Positions 45,624 to 54,673 of a stretch of DNA of 64,000 nt are shown piece after piece. The stretch's first letter is position 1; every line of letters starts with the position of its first letter. Source of the stretch: a bacterium (lineage in GTDB: Bacteria > Planctomycetota > Planctomycetia > Kolteriales > Kolteriaceae); the NCBI GenBank assembly GCA_019748235.1, contig JAIEPU010000017.1, positions 1 through 64,000 of the forward strand, given 5' to 3'. Both the position numbers and the translations under genes were made by a program. The notes beneath the pieces are model-generated. The model saw only the letters and a program-made list of their open reading frames with translations. It made no database searches and had not been told where the DNA came from.

Positions 45624-47462
45624 TCATGAACTTGGTTGATCCGCTTGATGACTTTTCTCCGCGAATAGATTGGAAGCGGAGTTTCCCGTCGTTCGTTCCA
45701 ATTGATCATGAGCCGTCTTCAAAACACTCTGCACATTCACCAGTAGTTTCCGCTCGCTCATGACGTGCGAGGTATATCGTTCGAGGGCCTCCCAATAACG
45801 AGGCATCACTTGATCGAGAAGTCCGAACTCTAATCGACTTCGTAACTTCTCCCGTAGCGACTCCCATTTCACAGGGAAGACCCAAACGAGCAAAAGATGA
45901 AGCGCGGCAATGGTGATTCCGAAGAGCAACATGGCGCTGAAGAACTCGCCGACTCCCCAGAATTGGAAACTGAACAAACTGTAAAGGAGTGACACGCCGA
46001 TTGCCGCCAGCACTCCCAGAGGGGCCCACGTGCAAAGGAGTCGGACGAGGGCATGAATGGCGCGCTTGGATCCACGTGGATCCGCATAGTCTTTCTCAAG
46101 CGTTCGAAGTTCTGTGGTGAGAATGCGAGCGAGTGATGCTTCATTCCACTCCGCGATGGGCCTTTCTCTTGAATCTTCAGCGAGGATTTTCGAGAGAACG
46201 TCGATCGACCAGCCTTCTCGGTCGGCCAATGACAGCAACCGGTCGCGCATCGCCTCGCGCTGGATGTTCTGGACGGCATCAGGAATTCCATCGACGCATT
46301 TAGCGGCAATCCGCTGCATCTCTGTCTTCTTCTTTTCTCCGGTCGGCATGGGAATGAGCGCGCCGCGAAGATGCTTCAAGCGATCGACGAGATGCAGATA
46401 AATTCCAAAGAGACCGCCGATTCCCTCGCGACCCAATCGGCCGAAGTGACGTTCCAGATCGTTCGATTGGCGATCAGTCGAATCGATGAGCAAGGTGGCC
46501 TGATCCGTCACCCCCGCGCGAAGGGCTTCCCGCCAGGTCGCGCCGAGATGTTCTTTTTTCGATTCCCATTCGGGAGGAATGATTCGGCTGACGATCGAGA
46601 TGATCTTTTCCAGCTCGTTAGCGATGCCACGAGCCTTGATATCTCGAATCGTTCGTTCGTCGAGGCCGGATTCAAGCCAACGGACGAGCTGCAGGAAGTC
46701 ATCCGGAATGAGTTCCAGTTCACTGACGCCGTCAACTCGTTTGATCTCCCATTGCTTGCCACAAATGCGGAAAAGGATCGGGGAATGAAAGCCCGCCTCG
46801 TGCAAGCTTCGGCGAAGATCCTCGTCCGGCGCGCGCCCTGTCTTTTCGTCCCGCCCGGCAAGACATCGATCCCATTTATTCAGGACAAATGCGAAACCGC
46901 GCGTCGGGGCATGTTCCAAGAGGAGTTGCCAGACCGCCCGGTCGTGATACTTCTCCGCCGAGCCGATGTAGAGAATCGCGTCAGCGACCGGAAGGATTTC
47001 CTTCAGCCGCTCGTGATGTTCCGGGATCGAGCCGTCGACATCGGGCGTGTCGATCAGAATCTTTTGCCGGAGTTCCGGGTGCTCGTGCGGCGCGGCATGG
47101 CAAACCCGAAATGGTTCAGGAAGCGCAGTAATATCGACGTCGGCATGGTGATACATGGTGGAGAACTGGGTCGTCGGTCGCCGGACGCCGGACGAGGCGA
47201 TTCGAGCGGCGGCCAGCGCGTTGAGAAGTGTCGATTTGCCAACGCCCGTGCCCCCGAGAAATACGACCGTCAATACAGAGGGATCCGCCTCCAGCTTGTC
47301 GAGATTGATCTCAATCTCTTGAAGCGACGCTGCAAGCTCATCGCGGTCGGCATCGGAAACGCCAAGGACGCTCGTCGATTGCATCCATTTGCGCAATTCG
47401 TCCGTCGCCAAGCGAATGGCTTGGACACGATGGATCAGTCCCTGTTCGGTGGCCGAACTCAC
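45624..47462 (-). CDS. Dynamin-like membrane GTPase, second gene of a pair
   Basis: A 612-aa P-loop GTPase. G1 is GGTGVGKST at 70-78, G3 is DTPDVDGS, and G4 is NKWD. A probable G2 threonine lies in RRPTTQFSTM. A long helical region follows (about 260-470), then two close membrane helices (APLGVLAAIGVSLLYSLF and a second from SAMLLFGI, about 478-540) and a cytoplasmic tail. This layout, GTPase-stalk-membrane hairpin, is that of bacterial dynamin-like proteins that bend or fuse membranes. The GTG start overlaps the stop of the upstream GTPase gene by 4 nt with GGAGGAG before it, so the two are translated together and may form a heteromer. Confidence 0.83.
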   Translation of the reverse strand: MSSATEQGLIHRVQAIRLATDELRKWMQSTSVLGVSDADRDELAASLQEIEINLDKLEADPSVLTVVFLGGTGVGKSTLLNALAAARIASSGVRRPTTQFSTMYHHADVDITALPEPFRVCHAAPHEHPELRQKILIDTPDVDGSIPEHHERLKEILPVADAILYIGSAEKYHDRAVWQLLLEHAPTRGFAFVLNKWDRCLAGRDEKTGRAPDEDLRRSLHEAGFHSPILFRICGKQWEIKRVDGVSELELIPDDFLQLVRWLESGLDERTIRDIKARGIANELEKIISIVSRIIPPEWESKKEHLGATWREALRAGVTDQATLLIDSTDRQSNDLERHFGRLGREGIGGLFGIYLHLVDRLKHLRGALIPMPTGEKKKTEMQRIAAKCVDGIPDAVQNIQREAMRDRLLSLADREGWSIDVLSKILAEDSRERPIAEWNEASLARILTTELRTLEKDYADPRGSKRAIHALVRLLCTWAPLGVLAAIGVSLLYSLFSFQFWGVGEFFSAMLLFGITIAALHLLLVWVFPVKWESLREKLRSRLEFGLLDQVMPRYWEALERYTSHVMSERKLLVNVQSVLKTAHDQLERTTGNSASNLFAEKSHQADQPSS

Positions 47463-49306
47463 TCACGCTCCTCCGCGGTGGATCGCTCCGCCAGGGCCGA
47501 GATCGATTTCGGAATTCGATCGAGAATTTCACTCATTCGATGAAGCCGATTCCCTAGGCCGATCGGGAGATTGCTCATTTCATCGAGATACGCGACCCGG
47601 AAGAGCTCGCGAGCATTCTCTCTTTGCTTGGTAATTAGTTCTTCGCGCTCACGGCGAACATATTCTCCGCACAGAATTCGTACCAAATCATCCGCCAATC
47701 CCAGTGATAACAGGACGAGAGCGATGATCCAAAGACTCGTTCCAAAAAGTTGGTATCCAAGCCAAACGCCTAAACCGATGGCGACCGCATCAATGGCAAG
47801 CCGGCCGACCCGCAAGCCCCAAAGGAGTGACGGCGAGCGATTCAATCGGACGTCGATTCGCTCGTAGGCGTCGCGCTGGTGCGTTCTTAGATCACGAAGC
47901 TGTTTGGTTCGGACGTCATCATAGACGGCATCCATCCTCAATTGTTTGGGATTCGAAAGCGAGCGATGGAGCTCACCCCAGAATCCTCCACGACTCCTGC
48001 GGCCTGAAACTGTCACGATCAAGGAATCGACAAGCTGTTCTCGGATGCGATCGAGCAGGAATGCTTCATCGACGCTTCCTGTCGTCTTTCGGTCGACGTA
48101 CTTGCTCGCGGCGGATTTGATCATTCGATAGGGAACGCGAAGATATTCCAGCAGTTCCCAAGCGTAGGCGTATCGTCCAGGGATCGGAAGTGCCGCCAGA
48201 ATCGCATCGCGCGCGTCTTGAAAGTCGTCGAAGACCGATCGGCTCAGGTATTCTCTTTCGTATCGTTGGACGGCGGTATTCGATGCTCGGCGCACTTGCT
48301 CGACCCAAAGCCGCCATTCACCGACATCTTTTGCCAAAGGATCAAGCAGTCGACCACGACGGGTAGATAGATATTGAGTCGCGTGTTGACGGGCACTCTT
48401 GCGCAGGCGCGCCAAGTCCCCCGTTATTTGATCGATCATTTCCCGAAGTCTGTTCCCGTGGGGGAAGGCTTTCGTCCAAAGCTCCTGTGCCTTTACCTGA
48501 AGCGGCATCGGGATGGGATAGACATCCTTCACCAGATCCGCGTTCTTCAGTCGCGAAAGAACCTGTTCGCGAAAGAGATTCGCCAGCTCTTCCGCATCGT
48601 AGGGGGACATTTTCGTCAGCGTGACGATCGTCGGCTTCCCGGCTTCCAGAAGGGCCTGAAGGAAATTCGTCGGCAGTTCGTCGTTGTAGCGTTCATCTGA
48701 CGCGACATAGAGACAAACGTCTGCTAATGAGGCGATCTCGATCACGCGAGCTTCGTAATAGCTCGCATCCTTCGCCGTCAGGTCGGGACAATCCCAAACG
48801 ACGTGATGAATGAGGAAGTTGGGATCGAGCGTTTCGCCGACGACTGAAGAGATGTCGTAACGATCCTCGTCGAGGTTTCCCGCTTCCACCCGGTCCAGCC
48901 TTTTGAGGGGCCCGAGATGGTCGGGCCAATCCGCGTGCGATTCTCCTTCAATGGGCCGATAGATCGCCGTCGGGTGGCGCGTGTATCCCGCTTGAGCATT
49001 CGCCTCGGCGATCGAGGCGCCGACTACAATGTTTGCCGTCGTGCTCTTTCCCGCCCCTGCCCCCCCGATCACCATGACATGGGCGCGACGTTCGAGAATC
49101 GGGCCGTCGGGTGACGCGAAAAGATACCGGACAAGTCCGACGATGAAATGGAGCTCCGCATCGCTCAAATCTTGGCCAGTGAGCCGTCGTTCCCGGTAAT
49201 AGGACTGGACCTCGACGAGATCCGCGAGTAGCTGCGTTCCGAGTATTTGATTGGAAGAGTCCTTACGGACTGACGTCGCAGGGGCCGCCGTGGACATGTT
49301 ATTCAT
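47459..49306 (-). CDS. Dynamin-like membrane GTPase, first gene of a pair
   Basis: A 615-aa partner of the downstream gene. The P-loop is GGAGAGKST at 81-89, with DCPDLTAKD as the G3-like segment. A TLTKMS sequence stands where NKxD is expected, so the guanine specificity motif is altered. A helical middle (about 280-480) and a close pair of hydrophobic helices (LAIDAVAIGLGVWLG and SLWIIALVLLSLG, about 505-545) follow. The ATG at 49306 has GGAAGGGG a few bases upstream. Pairs of unequal dynamin-like GTPases are known in other bacteria; here the role is inferred from architecture only. Confidence 0.8.
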   Translation of the reverse strand: MNNMSTAAPATSVRKDSSNQILGTQLLADLVEVQSYYRERRLTGQDLSDAELHFIVGLVRYLFASPDGPILERRAHVMVIGGAGAGKSTTANIVVGASIAEANAQAGYTRHPTAIYRPIEGESHADWPDHLGPLKRLDRVEAGNLDEDRYDISSVVGETLDPNFLIHHVVWDCPDLTAKDASYYEARVIEIASLADVCLYVASDERYNDELPTNFLQALLEAGKPTIVTLTKMSPYDAEELANLFREQVLSRLKNADLVKDVYPIPMPLQVKAQELWTKAFPHGNRLREMIDQITGDLARLRKSARQHATQYLSTRRGRLLDPLAKDVGEWRLWVEQVRRASNTAVQRYEREYLSRSVFDDFQDARDAILAALPIPGRYAYAWELLEYLRVPYRMIKSAASKYVDRKTTGSVDEAFLLDRIREQLVDSLIVTVSGRRSRGGFWGELHRSLSNPKQLRMDAVYDDVRTKQLRDLRTHQRDAYERIDVRLNRSPSLLWGLRVGRLAIDAVAIGLGVWLGYQLFGTSLWIIALVLLSLGLADDLVRILCGEYVRREREELITKQRENARELFRVAYLDEMSNLPIGLGNRLHRMSEILDRIPKSISALAERSTAEERE

Positions 49307-49497
49307 GCAACCCCTTCCCGAGGTGCCAGCAATCCGTTTGCCGTTGATCGTGAAGAGTCTCGGGCTTTCCCGTCATTCTGGGCCCAAGATTTGATCGATT
49401 CCCGAGCCGTTTCAACCTCGAATGCTGGCCGCATCATTATGGACGTCTCGCACAAACGTTTCAAACCGGCCTTTCTCTCCATCTTTCGAAGATTCAT
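49303..49497 (-). CDS. Possible small ORF overlapping the GTPase start (doubtful)
   Basis: A 64-aa reading frame (MNLRKMERKAGLKRLC...) whose TGA overlaps the GTPase ATG by the coupling arrangement ATGA. It has no recognisable domain and no good ribosome site. It may be a leader peptide or a chance frame. Confidence 0.2.
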   Translation of the reverse strand: MNLRKMERKAGLKRLCETSIMMRPAFEVETARESIKSWAQNDGKARDSSRSTANGLLAPREGVA

Positions 49498-49658
49498 AGT
49501 ACAGGCAATCTAGGCAAGAGATGGGCACCGGACTGGGTAAACTTTTCCGGAAGTATCGATTTTGATGTGGGGTTTCGTGCGGCAGTTCGCCGATACAACC
49601 CGAGGAACCGCTAAAAGCGGACGGACCGTTTTTGGTTTATCGGGTTGGAGAGAGTCGG
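49307..49658. other. Divergent intergenic region between GTPase pair and BBP7 gene
   Basis: About 352 nt holding the promoters of both directions. Apart from the doubtful small ORF listed separately, no gene or clear dyad was seen. Confidence 0.4.
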
Positions 49659-51068
49659 ATGCGAAGCATCGGCATTGGGACGATGGTGCTAGTGCTGGCA
49701 GCCTATGCCAGTGCGGGATCGCCGATTCAACCGTCTAAGCAATCGCAGTCGACGGCTTCCAATTGGGTCGCTCGATCGAAAGAGTCGATCCCAAAAGCTG
49801 AGCCTGCGGCGGCAACGGACAACGAGACTTTGTCAGCCGAAGCGACACCGGGATCAGACGTCGCCGAAACCATCAGCGCGACTGAAAAGGAAGTACCGAC
49901 CTCCGCTTCCGGTGAAAGTTCCGTTCCTACCGAGGAGCCTAGGCCGTTAGCTCCACCGATAACAGAAACTCCGGTTGCGACCGGGGCGGACCCCGCGACG
50001 ATCACTGAAACTTCCGAAACGGCCACTTCAATGATGACCGAGGAGACGAGCGAAGAAGTCGTTGTCGATCCTCGCCGTTCAATTGGTCTCGCGTGGATGA
50101 GCGGATCTCCCGCCGAAGCAGATCCTTATTATGGGCGAATCGAATATCTGTACTGGAAGACGAGCAACCCAGCGCCGAGCGGAAAGGTGTTTCAAACCTT
50201 TTCGGTCGCTCAAATCACGCAGCAGCGAACTCTTACAGGCACGATCAACCTGAACGATGTCCACACGGACTATGAGATGGGCCTTCGTGCATTGATCGGT
50301 AGGAACCTGACTCAGAATTTCGGCATCGAACTGGGAGGCCTATGGGTCTATCCAGGGACCGACCTCAAGGCGATGTTCAGTCAGCCGGCTTCGACGTCGC
50401 AAACCGGAGGGGTCACCCAGCAGGTGATCACCGTTCTCACTCCGACCGGTCAGACGCTCGGGCAAGCGAATATGTCGTTTCGAAATCGCTATTGGGGAAC
50501 CGAACTCAACGGGCGTTGGCACTTGATCAACAATCGGCACTGGACCTTTGATGGTTTGGTCGGTGCCCGTTACTTCGATTATGCGGAGCGGTTGGCATTT
50601 GGTTACAACCTGACCAATCCTTCGACACAGCCCGGCGCTCGGGTCGAACGCTTCGAGACCAACAATCACATGATTGGCGGACAGCTCGGAAGTGACATTC
50701 AGATGGCACTCCTGGAATATGTCTCGTTGCAGTCGGTCAACCGCGTGGCGATCTTGGGGAATGCTCAGGATGTGACCGTCAAATCACGACCATTGCCCGG
50801 AATGGGAGAATTCACAAGCTTCAGTAATCTGGGGGCTCACAATACGGGCGCGGGGAGCGTGCTGCTCGAAACGACTCCCTCTGTCGTGGTGCATTTGACG
50901 CCCGACATCACGTTTCAAGCGGGATACACGATCATTTGGTTGAACAACATCATGCGATCCGCTGAGCAACTCGACTTGAATCAAGTTGGAAAGAGCCCGC
51001 TGATCTCATTCAAAAATGATGACCTGTTCATCACCGGTTTCACATTTGCCCTGACGGCGAATTGGTAA
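49659..51068 (+). CDS. BBP7-family outer-membrane beta-barrel protein
   Basis: A 469-aa envelope protein with a signal peptide (MRSIGIGTMVLVLAAYASAG), a low-complexity Ser/Thr/Glu/Pro linker (about 30-140), and a barrel domain. The barrel has YYGRIEYLYWKTS, GIELGGLWVYPG, FDGLVGARYFDYAE, FETNNHMIGGQLG and a C-terminal strand ending in Trp (FALTANW), as for BAM-inserted barrels. BBP7 barrels are typical of planctomycetes. The track start 49632 is a TTG; the ATG at 49659 with GGAGAG upstream begins the signal peptide. Its last 29 nt overlap the end of the convergent YfhO gene. Confidence 0.85.
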   Translation: MRSIGIGTMVLVLAAYASAGSPIQPSKQSQSTASNWVARSKESIPKAEPAAATDNETLSAEATPGSDVAETISATEKEVPTSASGESSVPTEEPRPLAPPITETPVATGADPATITETSETATSMMTEETSEEVVVDPRRSIGLAWMSGSPAEADPYYGRIEYLYWKTSNPAPSGKVFQTFSVAQITQQRTLTGTINLNDVHTDYEMGLRALIGRNLTQNFGIELGGLWVYPGTDLKAMFSQPASTSQTGGVTQQVITVLTPTGQTLGQANMSFRNRYWGTELNGRWHLINNRHWTFDGLVGARYFDYAERLAFGYNLTNPSTQPGARVERFETNNHMIGGQLGSDIQMALLEYVSLQSVNRVAILGNAQDVTVKSRPLPGMGEFTSFSNLGAHNTGAGSVLLETTPSVVVHLTPDITFQAGYTIIWLNNIMRSAEQLDLNQVGKSPLISFKNDDLFITGFTFALTANW

Positions 51069-53187
51069 CAGGCCGGCAGGATCTCATGCCTCGTACGATC
51101 ACGATCGTTAAGAGGATCGCCAGGATAAGACTCCCGGCACTGACGGCCAAGCCCGTGTACAGACTCCATGGCGTGTACGTCCAGACGATTCGATGCTTTC
51201 CACTTTCCATGTGGACGATTCGGTTGAACGACTCGTCGAGTCCATTCACATCTTTGTCATCAATCGTCACTGACCAACCCGGAAAACTGATGTCCGTTAA
51301 CACAACATCGGCAGGCACCGGGCTATTCGCCTCGATCACCACTCGATGAGGCGCGTACTCGCGAATCGTGATTTCTCCCTCCTCAATCTTCTTCCCCTTC
51401 TCATCGCGCAGATAAGCCCGCCCCACGGAACGATCGTAGCGATAGAGATAGATTGGCTCCGCAGGATCACGGGCCCAGCGTCGATGAAGGAAGGGATCGA
51501 AGCCATGCCATACGAGTGTGACCGGCCAATCACTTGGTAAGGGCTTGAAGACGAGAAGGTGCGTCACCCCAGTCTTCGCAAGGATGTCCGCGATGGTGTC
51601 ATCGAAATGGGCCTCTCCCTGAAAGACGTTCGGCATCTTGCTCCAGAGCTGATAGTACTCCGCCGGTCCCATGCCTAAGTAGGGCGGAACACATGCTGCC
51701 CCCGAAAGTGCGAGCGTATTTCCATCGACGGCAAGGACTCGATCGGTCGGCAGCAGCTTCTTGAAGGCAATCGATTCATCTCGAAAGTTGATGATGGGGG
51801 GATCAACGATCGTCACGTACTGGACCGCATGTCCCACGAGGTAAAGATCCGCGAACGTCACGGCGGCGACAACAATGCCGAGGATGTTTCGAACGGTGAT
51901 GGAACGGAGCGGGAATCGATCGAGTGCCATCCCCGCAAGGACGGCGACGCCGATCTCAGACATTAAGCTGTATCGGCCGCAGTACCTGAAGAATCCAAAA
52001 CCAGGCACATGGGCAAGTGCTGGCATCGGCCCGCCACTGGCAAGAGTGGCTCCGATGATTGCAAGGACCAGCCATGGCCAACCATCGCGAATGGTGCGAC
52101 CCGTGATGAGTCCGATCACCGCGAGTGCCAGTGGCACCAATCCGAAGTAGAGGTGCGCCTCGATCTTGTTCGTCTTCGCTCCCATGTCGCGGAGCACACC
52201 GTCTGGATCGGAATAAAACTTCCACGGTTCAACCGCTTGCGCGAAGTAGGGGAGGGGAATCAAACCCTGTTCGATTTCCTCTCGGAACGAGTCATTCGAA
52301 CGCTGGCTTCGCTGCTTGAGTTCCCATGCGGGAAGTAATTGAGGCGCGGCGAGCAGAAAGCCCAACAGGAGCGCCACACCGATTCCTAGCGTCCGACTCC
52401 ACCACGATGAAAATCGCCTCGGCGATGTCGATGATCCATTCGATTCGGCATGATGTGGGAAGTAGAGGATTGCGACGATCGACGCGGCAAGTACCGTCAC
52501 CCACGCCAAGTTGAAATGCCCCGCCAGAAGTTGCAAAGCGATGGCCAGGGCCGTTCCCCAAAGCCACCTCCACCGTCCCGTCTGCTTGAACCGAATCGAT
52601 GTTGCCAAAATCGCGGGAAGCCAAGTCCCGGTGACGATCGCCCACTCCAAACAAGCTCGCGGCGGAAACCAGCCATACACGAAAACCATCGATGCGAAAT
52701 GGGAAGCCATCAACCGCAAGCCAAGCACTCGAGCGAGGGCGTACGTGAACATATAAGCGAGCACATAGTGACTCAGAAAGACCGCTGAGTAGGCTGAGTT
52801 CAGATCGAGCGTCGAATAAGCGAGAAGATAGAACGGATAGAAGACGCCCGTTTGGCTTTCGCCGAGGACGGGCACGCCGTTTCCAATGCCTGGATGCCAG
52901 AGATGTAACTCGTGGGCATGAAGGCCGCTCGCGTAGAAGTAGCGAAGGGGCATAAAATAGTTGTAAGTGTCACCCCCGATGAATCCGCCCCCTATGGGTA
53001 AAGGCCACCAATAGAGGAATGCCATCGCGGTCGCGATGACTGCAAGGTGAAATACCTCGATGAGGACACCGAGCTTACTGGAATGTCGCGGCGTCGAAAT
53101 ACTCAGCGTAGCCTCTCGAATCGAATTCGCGGACTCGTTCAAGTCTGTAGTATCGTAACATAGGTTGCCTTCATGCGAGTCGTTCAT
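51040..53187 (-). CDS. YfhO-family polytopic membrane protein (GT-C like)
   Basis: A protein of about 715 aa with roughly 10-12 membrane helices in its first 470 residues and a soluble beta-rich C-terminal part (about 480-690) ending in one more helix. Family-like features are FIGGDTYNYFMPLRYF after the first helix, LLAGHFNLAW, and a C-terminal FPGWSVTIDD followed by HRIVWTYTPWS. YfhO proteins are linked to glycosylation of lipoteichoic or other surface polymers. The start is uncertain: the track ATG at 53220 is 2 nt from the divergent NUDIX start, so the ATG at 53187 is used here. Confidence 0.78.
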   Translation of the reverse strand: MNDSHEGNLCYDTTDLNESANSIREATLSISTPRHSSKLGVLIEVFHLAVIATAMAFLYWWPLPIGGGFIGGDTYNYFMPLRYFYASGLHAHELHLWHPGIGNGVPVLGESQTGVFYPFYLLAYSTLDLNSAYSAVFLSHYVLAYMFTYALARVLGLRLMASHFASMVFVYGWFPPRACLEWAIVTGTWLPAILATSIRFKQTGRWRWLWGTALAIALQLLAGHFNLAWVTVLAASIVAILYFPHHAESNGSSTSPRRFSSWWSRTLGIGVALLLGFLLAAPQLLPAWELKQRSQRSNDSFREEIEQGLIPLPYFAQAVEPWKFYSDPDGVLRDMGAKTNKIEAHLYFGLVPLALAVIGLITGRTIRDGWPWLVLAIIGATLASGGPMPALAHVPGFGFFRYCGRYSLMSEIGVAVLAGMALDRFPLRSITVRNILGIVVAAVTFADLYLVGHAVQYVTIVDPPIINFRDESIAFKKLLPTDRVLAVDGNTLALSGAACVPPYLGMGPAEYYQLWSKMPNVFQGEAHFDDTIADILAKTGVTHLLVFKPLPSDWPVTLVWHGFDPFLHRRWARDPAEPIYLYRYDRSVGRAYLRDEKGKKIEEGEITIREYAPHRVVIEANSPVPADVVLTDISFPGWSVTIDDKDVNGLDESFNRIVHMESGKHRIVWTYTPWSLYTGLAVSAGSLILAILLTIVIVRGMRSCRPVTNSPSGQM

Positions 53188-53222
53188 GAAGAGAACCAAA
53201 CGAACGGACGGAAAATTCAACG

Positions 53223-53855
53223 ATGCCCGGCAAGACCTACAAGTATGAGTATCCCCGGCCGATGGTGACGGCAGATGCGATTCTGTTCACACTCATCAAA
53301 AAAATACCGCGCGTCCTCCTCATCCGCCGGCTTCACGAACCGTTCGAGGGGCAGTGGGCATTTCCTGGCGGCTTTGCCAACGAAGGTGAAACACTTTTAC
53401 AGGCCGCTCAACGGGAACTCTGCGAAGAGACCAGTGTCGAGATCCCGACCCTTCGTCCTTGTGACGTCTTCGATACTCCCGGACGTGATCCGCGCGGGTG
53501 GTGCATCAGTTTTGCGTTTTACACGGTGGTTGCGCCCGATGCAATTAAGCCGAAAGCGAACGACGATGCAGGGGAAGTTCGCTGGCAACGCGCCTTGAAG
53601 CCGCCACAACTCGCGTTTGATCATCGGCTGATTCTGACGCAGGGCTTGGCTCGTCTTCGCCGTGATCTTTATCAAACAGACGTGGCCCGGCCGCTTTTAC
53701 CCGAGTGGTTTTCATCCCGCACGCTGGAACATCTTTGTGCCACCTTCGATCCCAATGCTCCGCCGGCCGCGAAAATCATTAGCCGACTTCGCGAAGCGGG
53801 AGTGATCACGCGGAAAGGATCCCCCGCGCGATATCGCTTTGTCGATAGTCCGTGA
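53223..53855 (+). CDS. NUDIX hydrolase with C-terminal winged-helix-like extension
   Basis: A 210-aa NUDIX protein. The Nudix box is complete: GGFANEGETLLQAAQREL followed by CEET, with the catalytic glutamates. It likely cleaves an ADP-ribose- or nucleoside-diphosphate-type substrate. The last 60 residues (ISRLREAGVITRKGSPARYRF) look like the winged-helix part found in NrtR-type regulators, so a role as an NAD-metabolism repressor is possible. It is divergent from the YfhO gene with almost no space, and converges with the permease subunit gene. Confidence 0.85.
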   Translation: MPGKTYKYEYPRPMVTADAILFTLIKKIPRVLLIRRLHEPFEGQWAFPGGFANEGETLLQAAQRELCEETSVEIPTLRPCDVFDTPGRDPRGWCISFAFYTVVAPDAIKPKANDDAGEVRWQRALKPPQLAFDHRLILTQGLARLRRDLYQTDVARPLLPEWFSSRTLEHLCATFDPNAPPAAKIISRLREAGVITRKGSPARYRFVDSP

Positions 53856-54671
53856 TCATTGCAGATAAGGACGTGGCTCGGTCGGCTTTGCCTGGATCTG
53901 ATAAATTACGGGGAAGAAGCTGCTCGGGCTCGACCCGTCGGGCGAATTGACCTCCACGAAATGGACCGCGCCAATCACTTCGACCCATTCGCCAGACTTC
54001 CAACTTGGATCCCAGTTCCCAAGCACGGTGATATTCAGAGGAACGGCATCCGCCGCACAGCAAGTAATCTTGACTCGCATCAATCGATATCGATCAACGT
54101 AACGAGGATCGGCCACCGCCTGGCCGGCGATCTGAACCGCCTGCGCTTCCCATCGCTCGCGTGCGATCGGGTCTTCCGCTGCCGCGACGAGAACTTTCCA
54201 ATCCGCGGGACGGGGATCACCCTTCGGCTCGAATCCCTTGGGCATCATCGTGTTGCCGACGGCGGCGATCGACTTGATGTCCTCGGCGGACAATTTATTC
54301 GTCAGACCGGAAGCGCTGAATCCCTCACGGGGCACTCCCATAAAGAGGATCATGAGAGGAATCGCGATGACGATGAGCCGCCAAAGAGAGGGCGTGTGCG
54401 TGTGGTCATCGTGCGAGTGATCGTGCCCATGATCATGTCCATCGTGATCGTGATGATGGTGGTGCGACGATCCTCCGAAGAGTGAGGGAAGGCGAAGCAA
54501 AACCATGATCGCCAGAAGTACCCCGCCGATCAGGACGAGGATCTGGAACTTCTGATCCGCCAGGTAATACTGCAGCGTGTTCCGAATGACCAGGTCGATC
54601 ATCATCCAGCTAAATAGTGCCGCTGCGGCCACCGAAAGCAGATTCGCCAATAACGCTGTCGTTCGTTCCAT
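53856..54671 (-). CDS. TIGR03943/DUF1980-type permease accessory subunit with His-rich loop
   Basis: A 271-aa membrane protein: two N-terminal helices (about 8-30 and 42-60), a His/Asp-rich cytoplasmic or external loop (SSHHHHHDHDGHDHGH near 68-90), one more helix, and a soluble C-terminal part with RVKITCCAADAVPLN and GEWVEVIGAVHF typical of the YcgQ family. It pairs with the permease encoded 2 nt upstream on the same strand, as in other bacteria. The His-rich tract suggests a divalent metal such as zinc; this is inference. Confidence 0.82.
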   Translation of the reverse strand: MERTTALLANLLSVAAAALFSWMMIDLVIRNTLQYYLADQKFQILVLIGGVLLAIMVLLRLPSLFGGSSHHHHHDHDGHDHGHDHSHDDHTHTPSLWRLIVIAIPLMILFMGVPREGFSASGLTNKLSAEDIKSIAAVGNTMMPKGFEPKGDPRPADWKVLVAAAEDPIARERWEAQAVQIAGQAVADPRYVDRYRLMRVKITCCAADAVPLNITVLGNWDPSWKSGEWVEVIGAVHFVEVNSPDGSSPSSFFPVIYQIQAKPTEPRPYLQ

Positions 54672-54673
54672 GA

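Noticed and set aside
46371-47543. 390-aa plus-strand ORF
   Set aside because: It lies wholly antisense to the two GTPase genes and has no recognisable domain.
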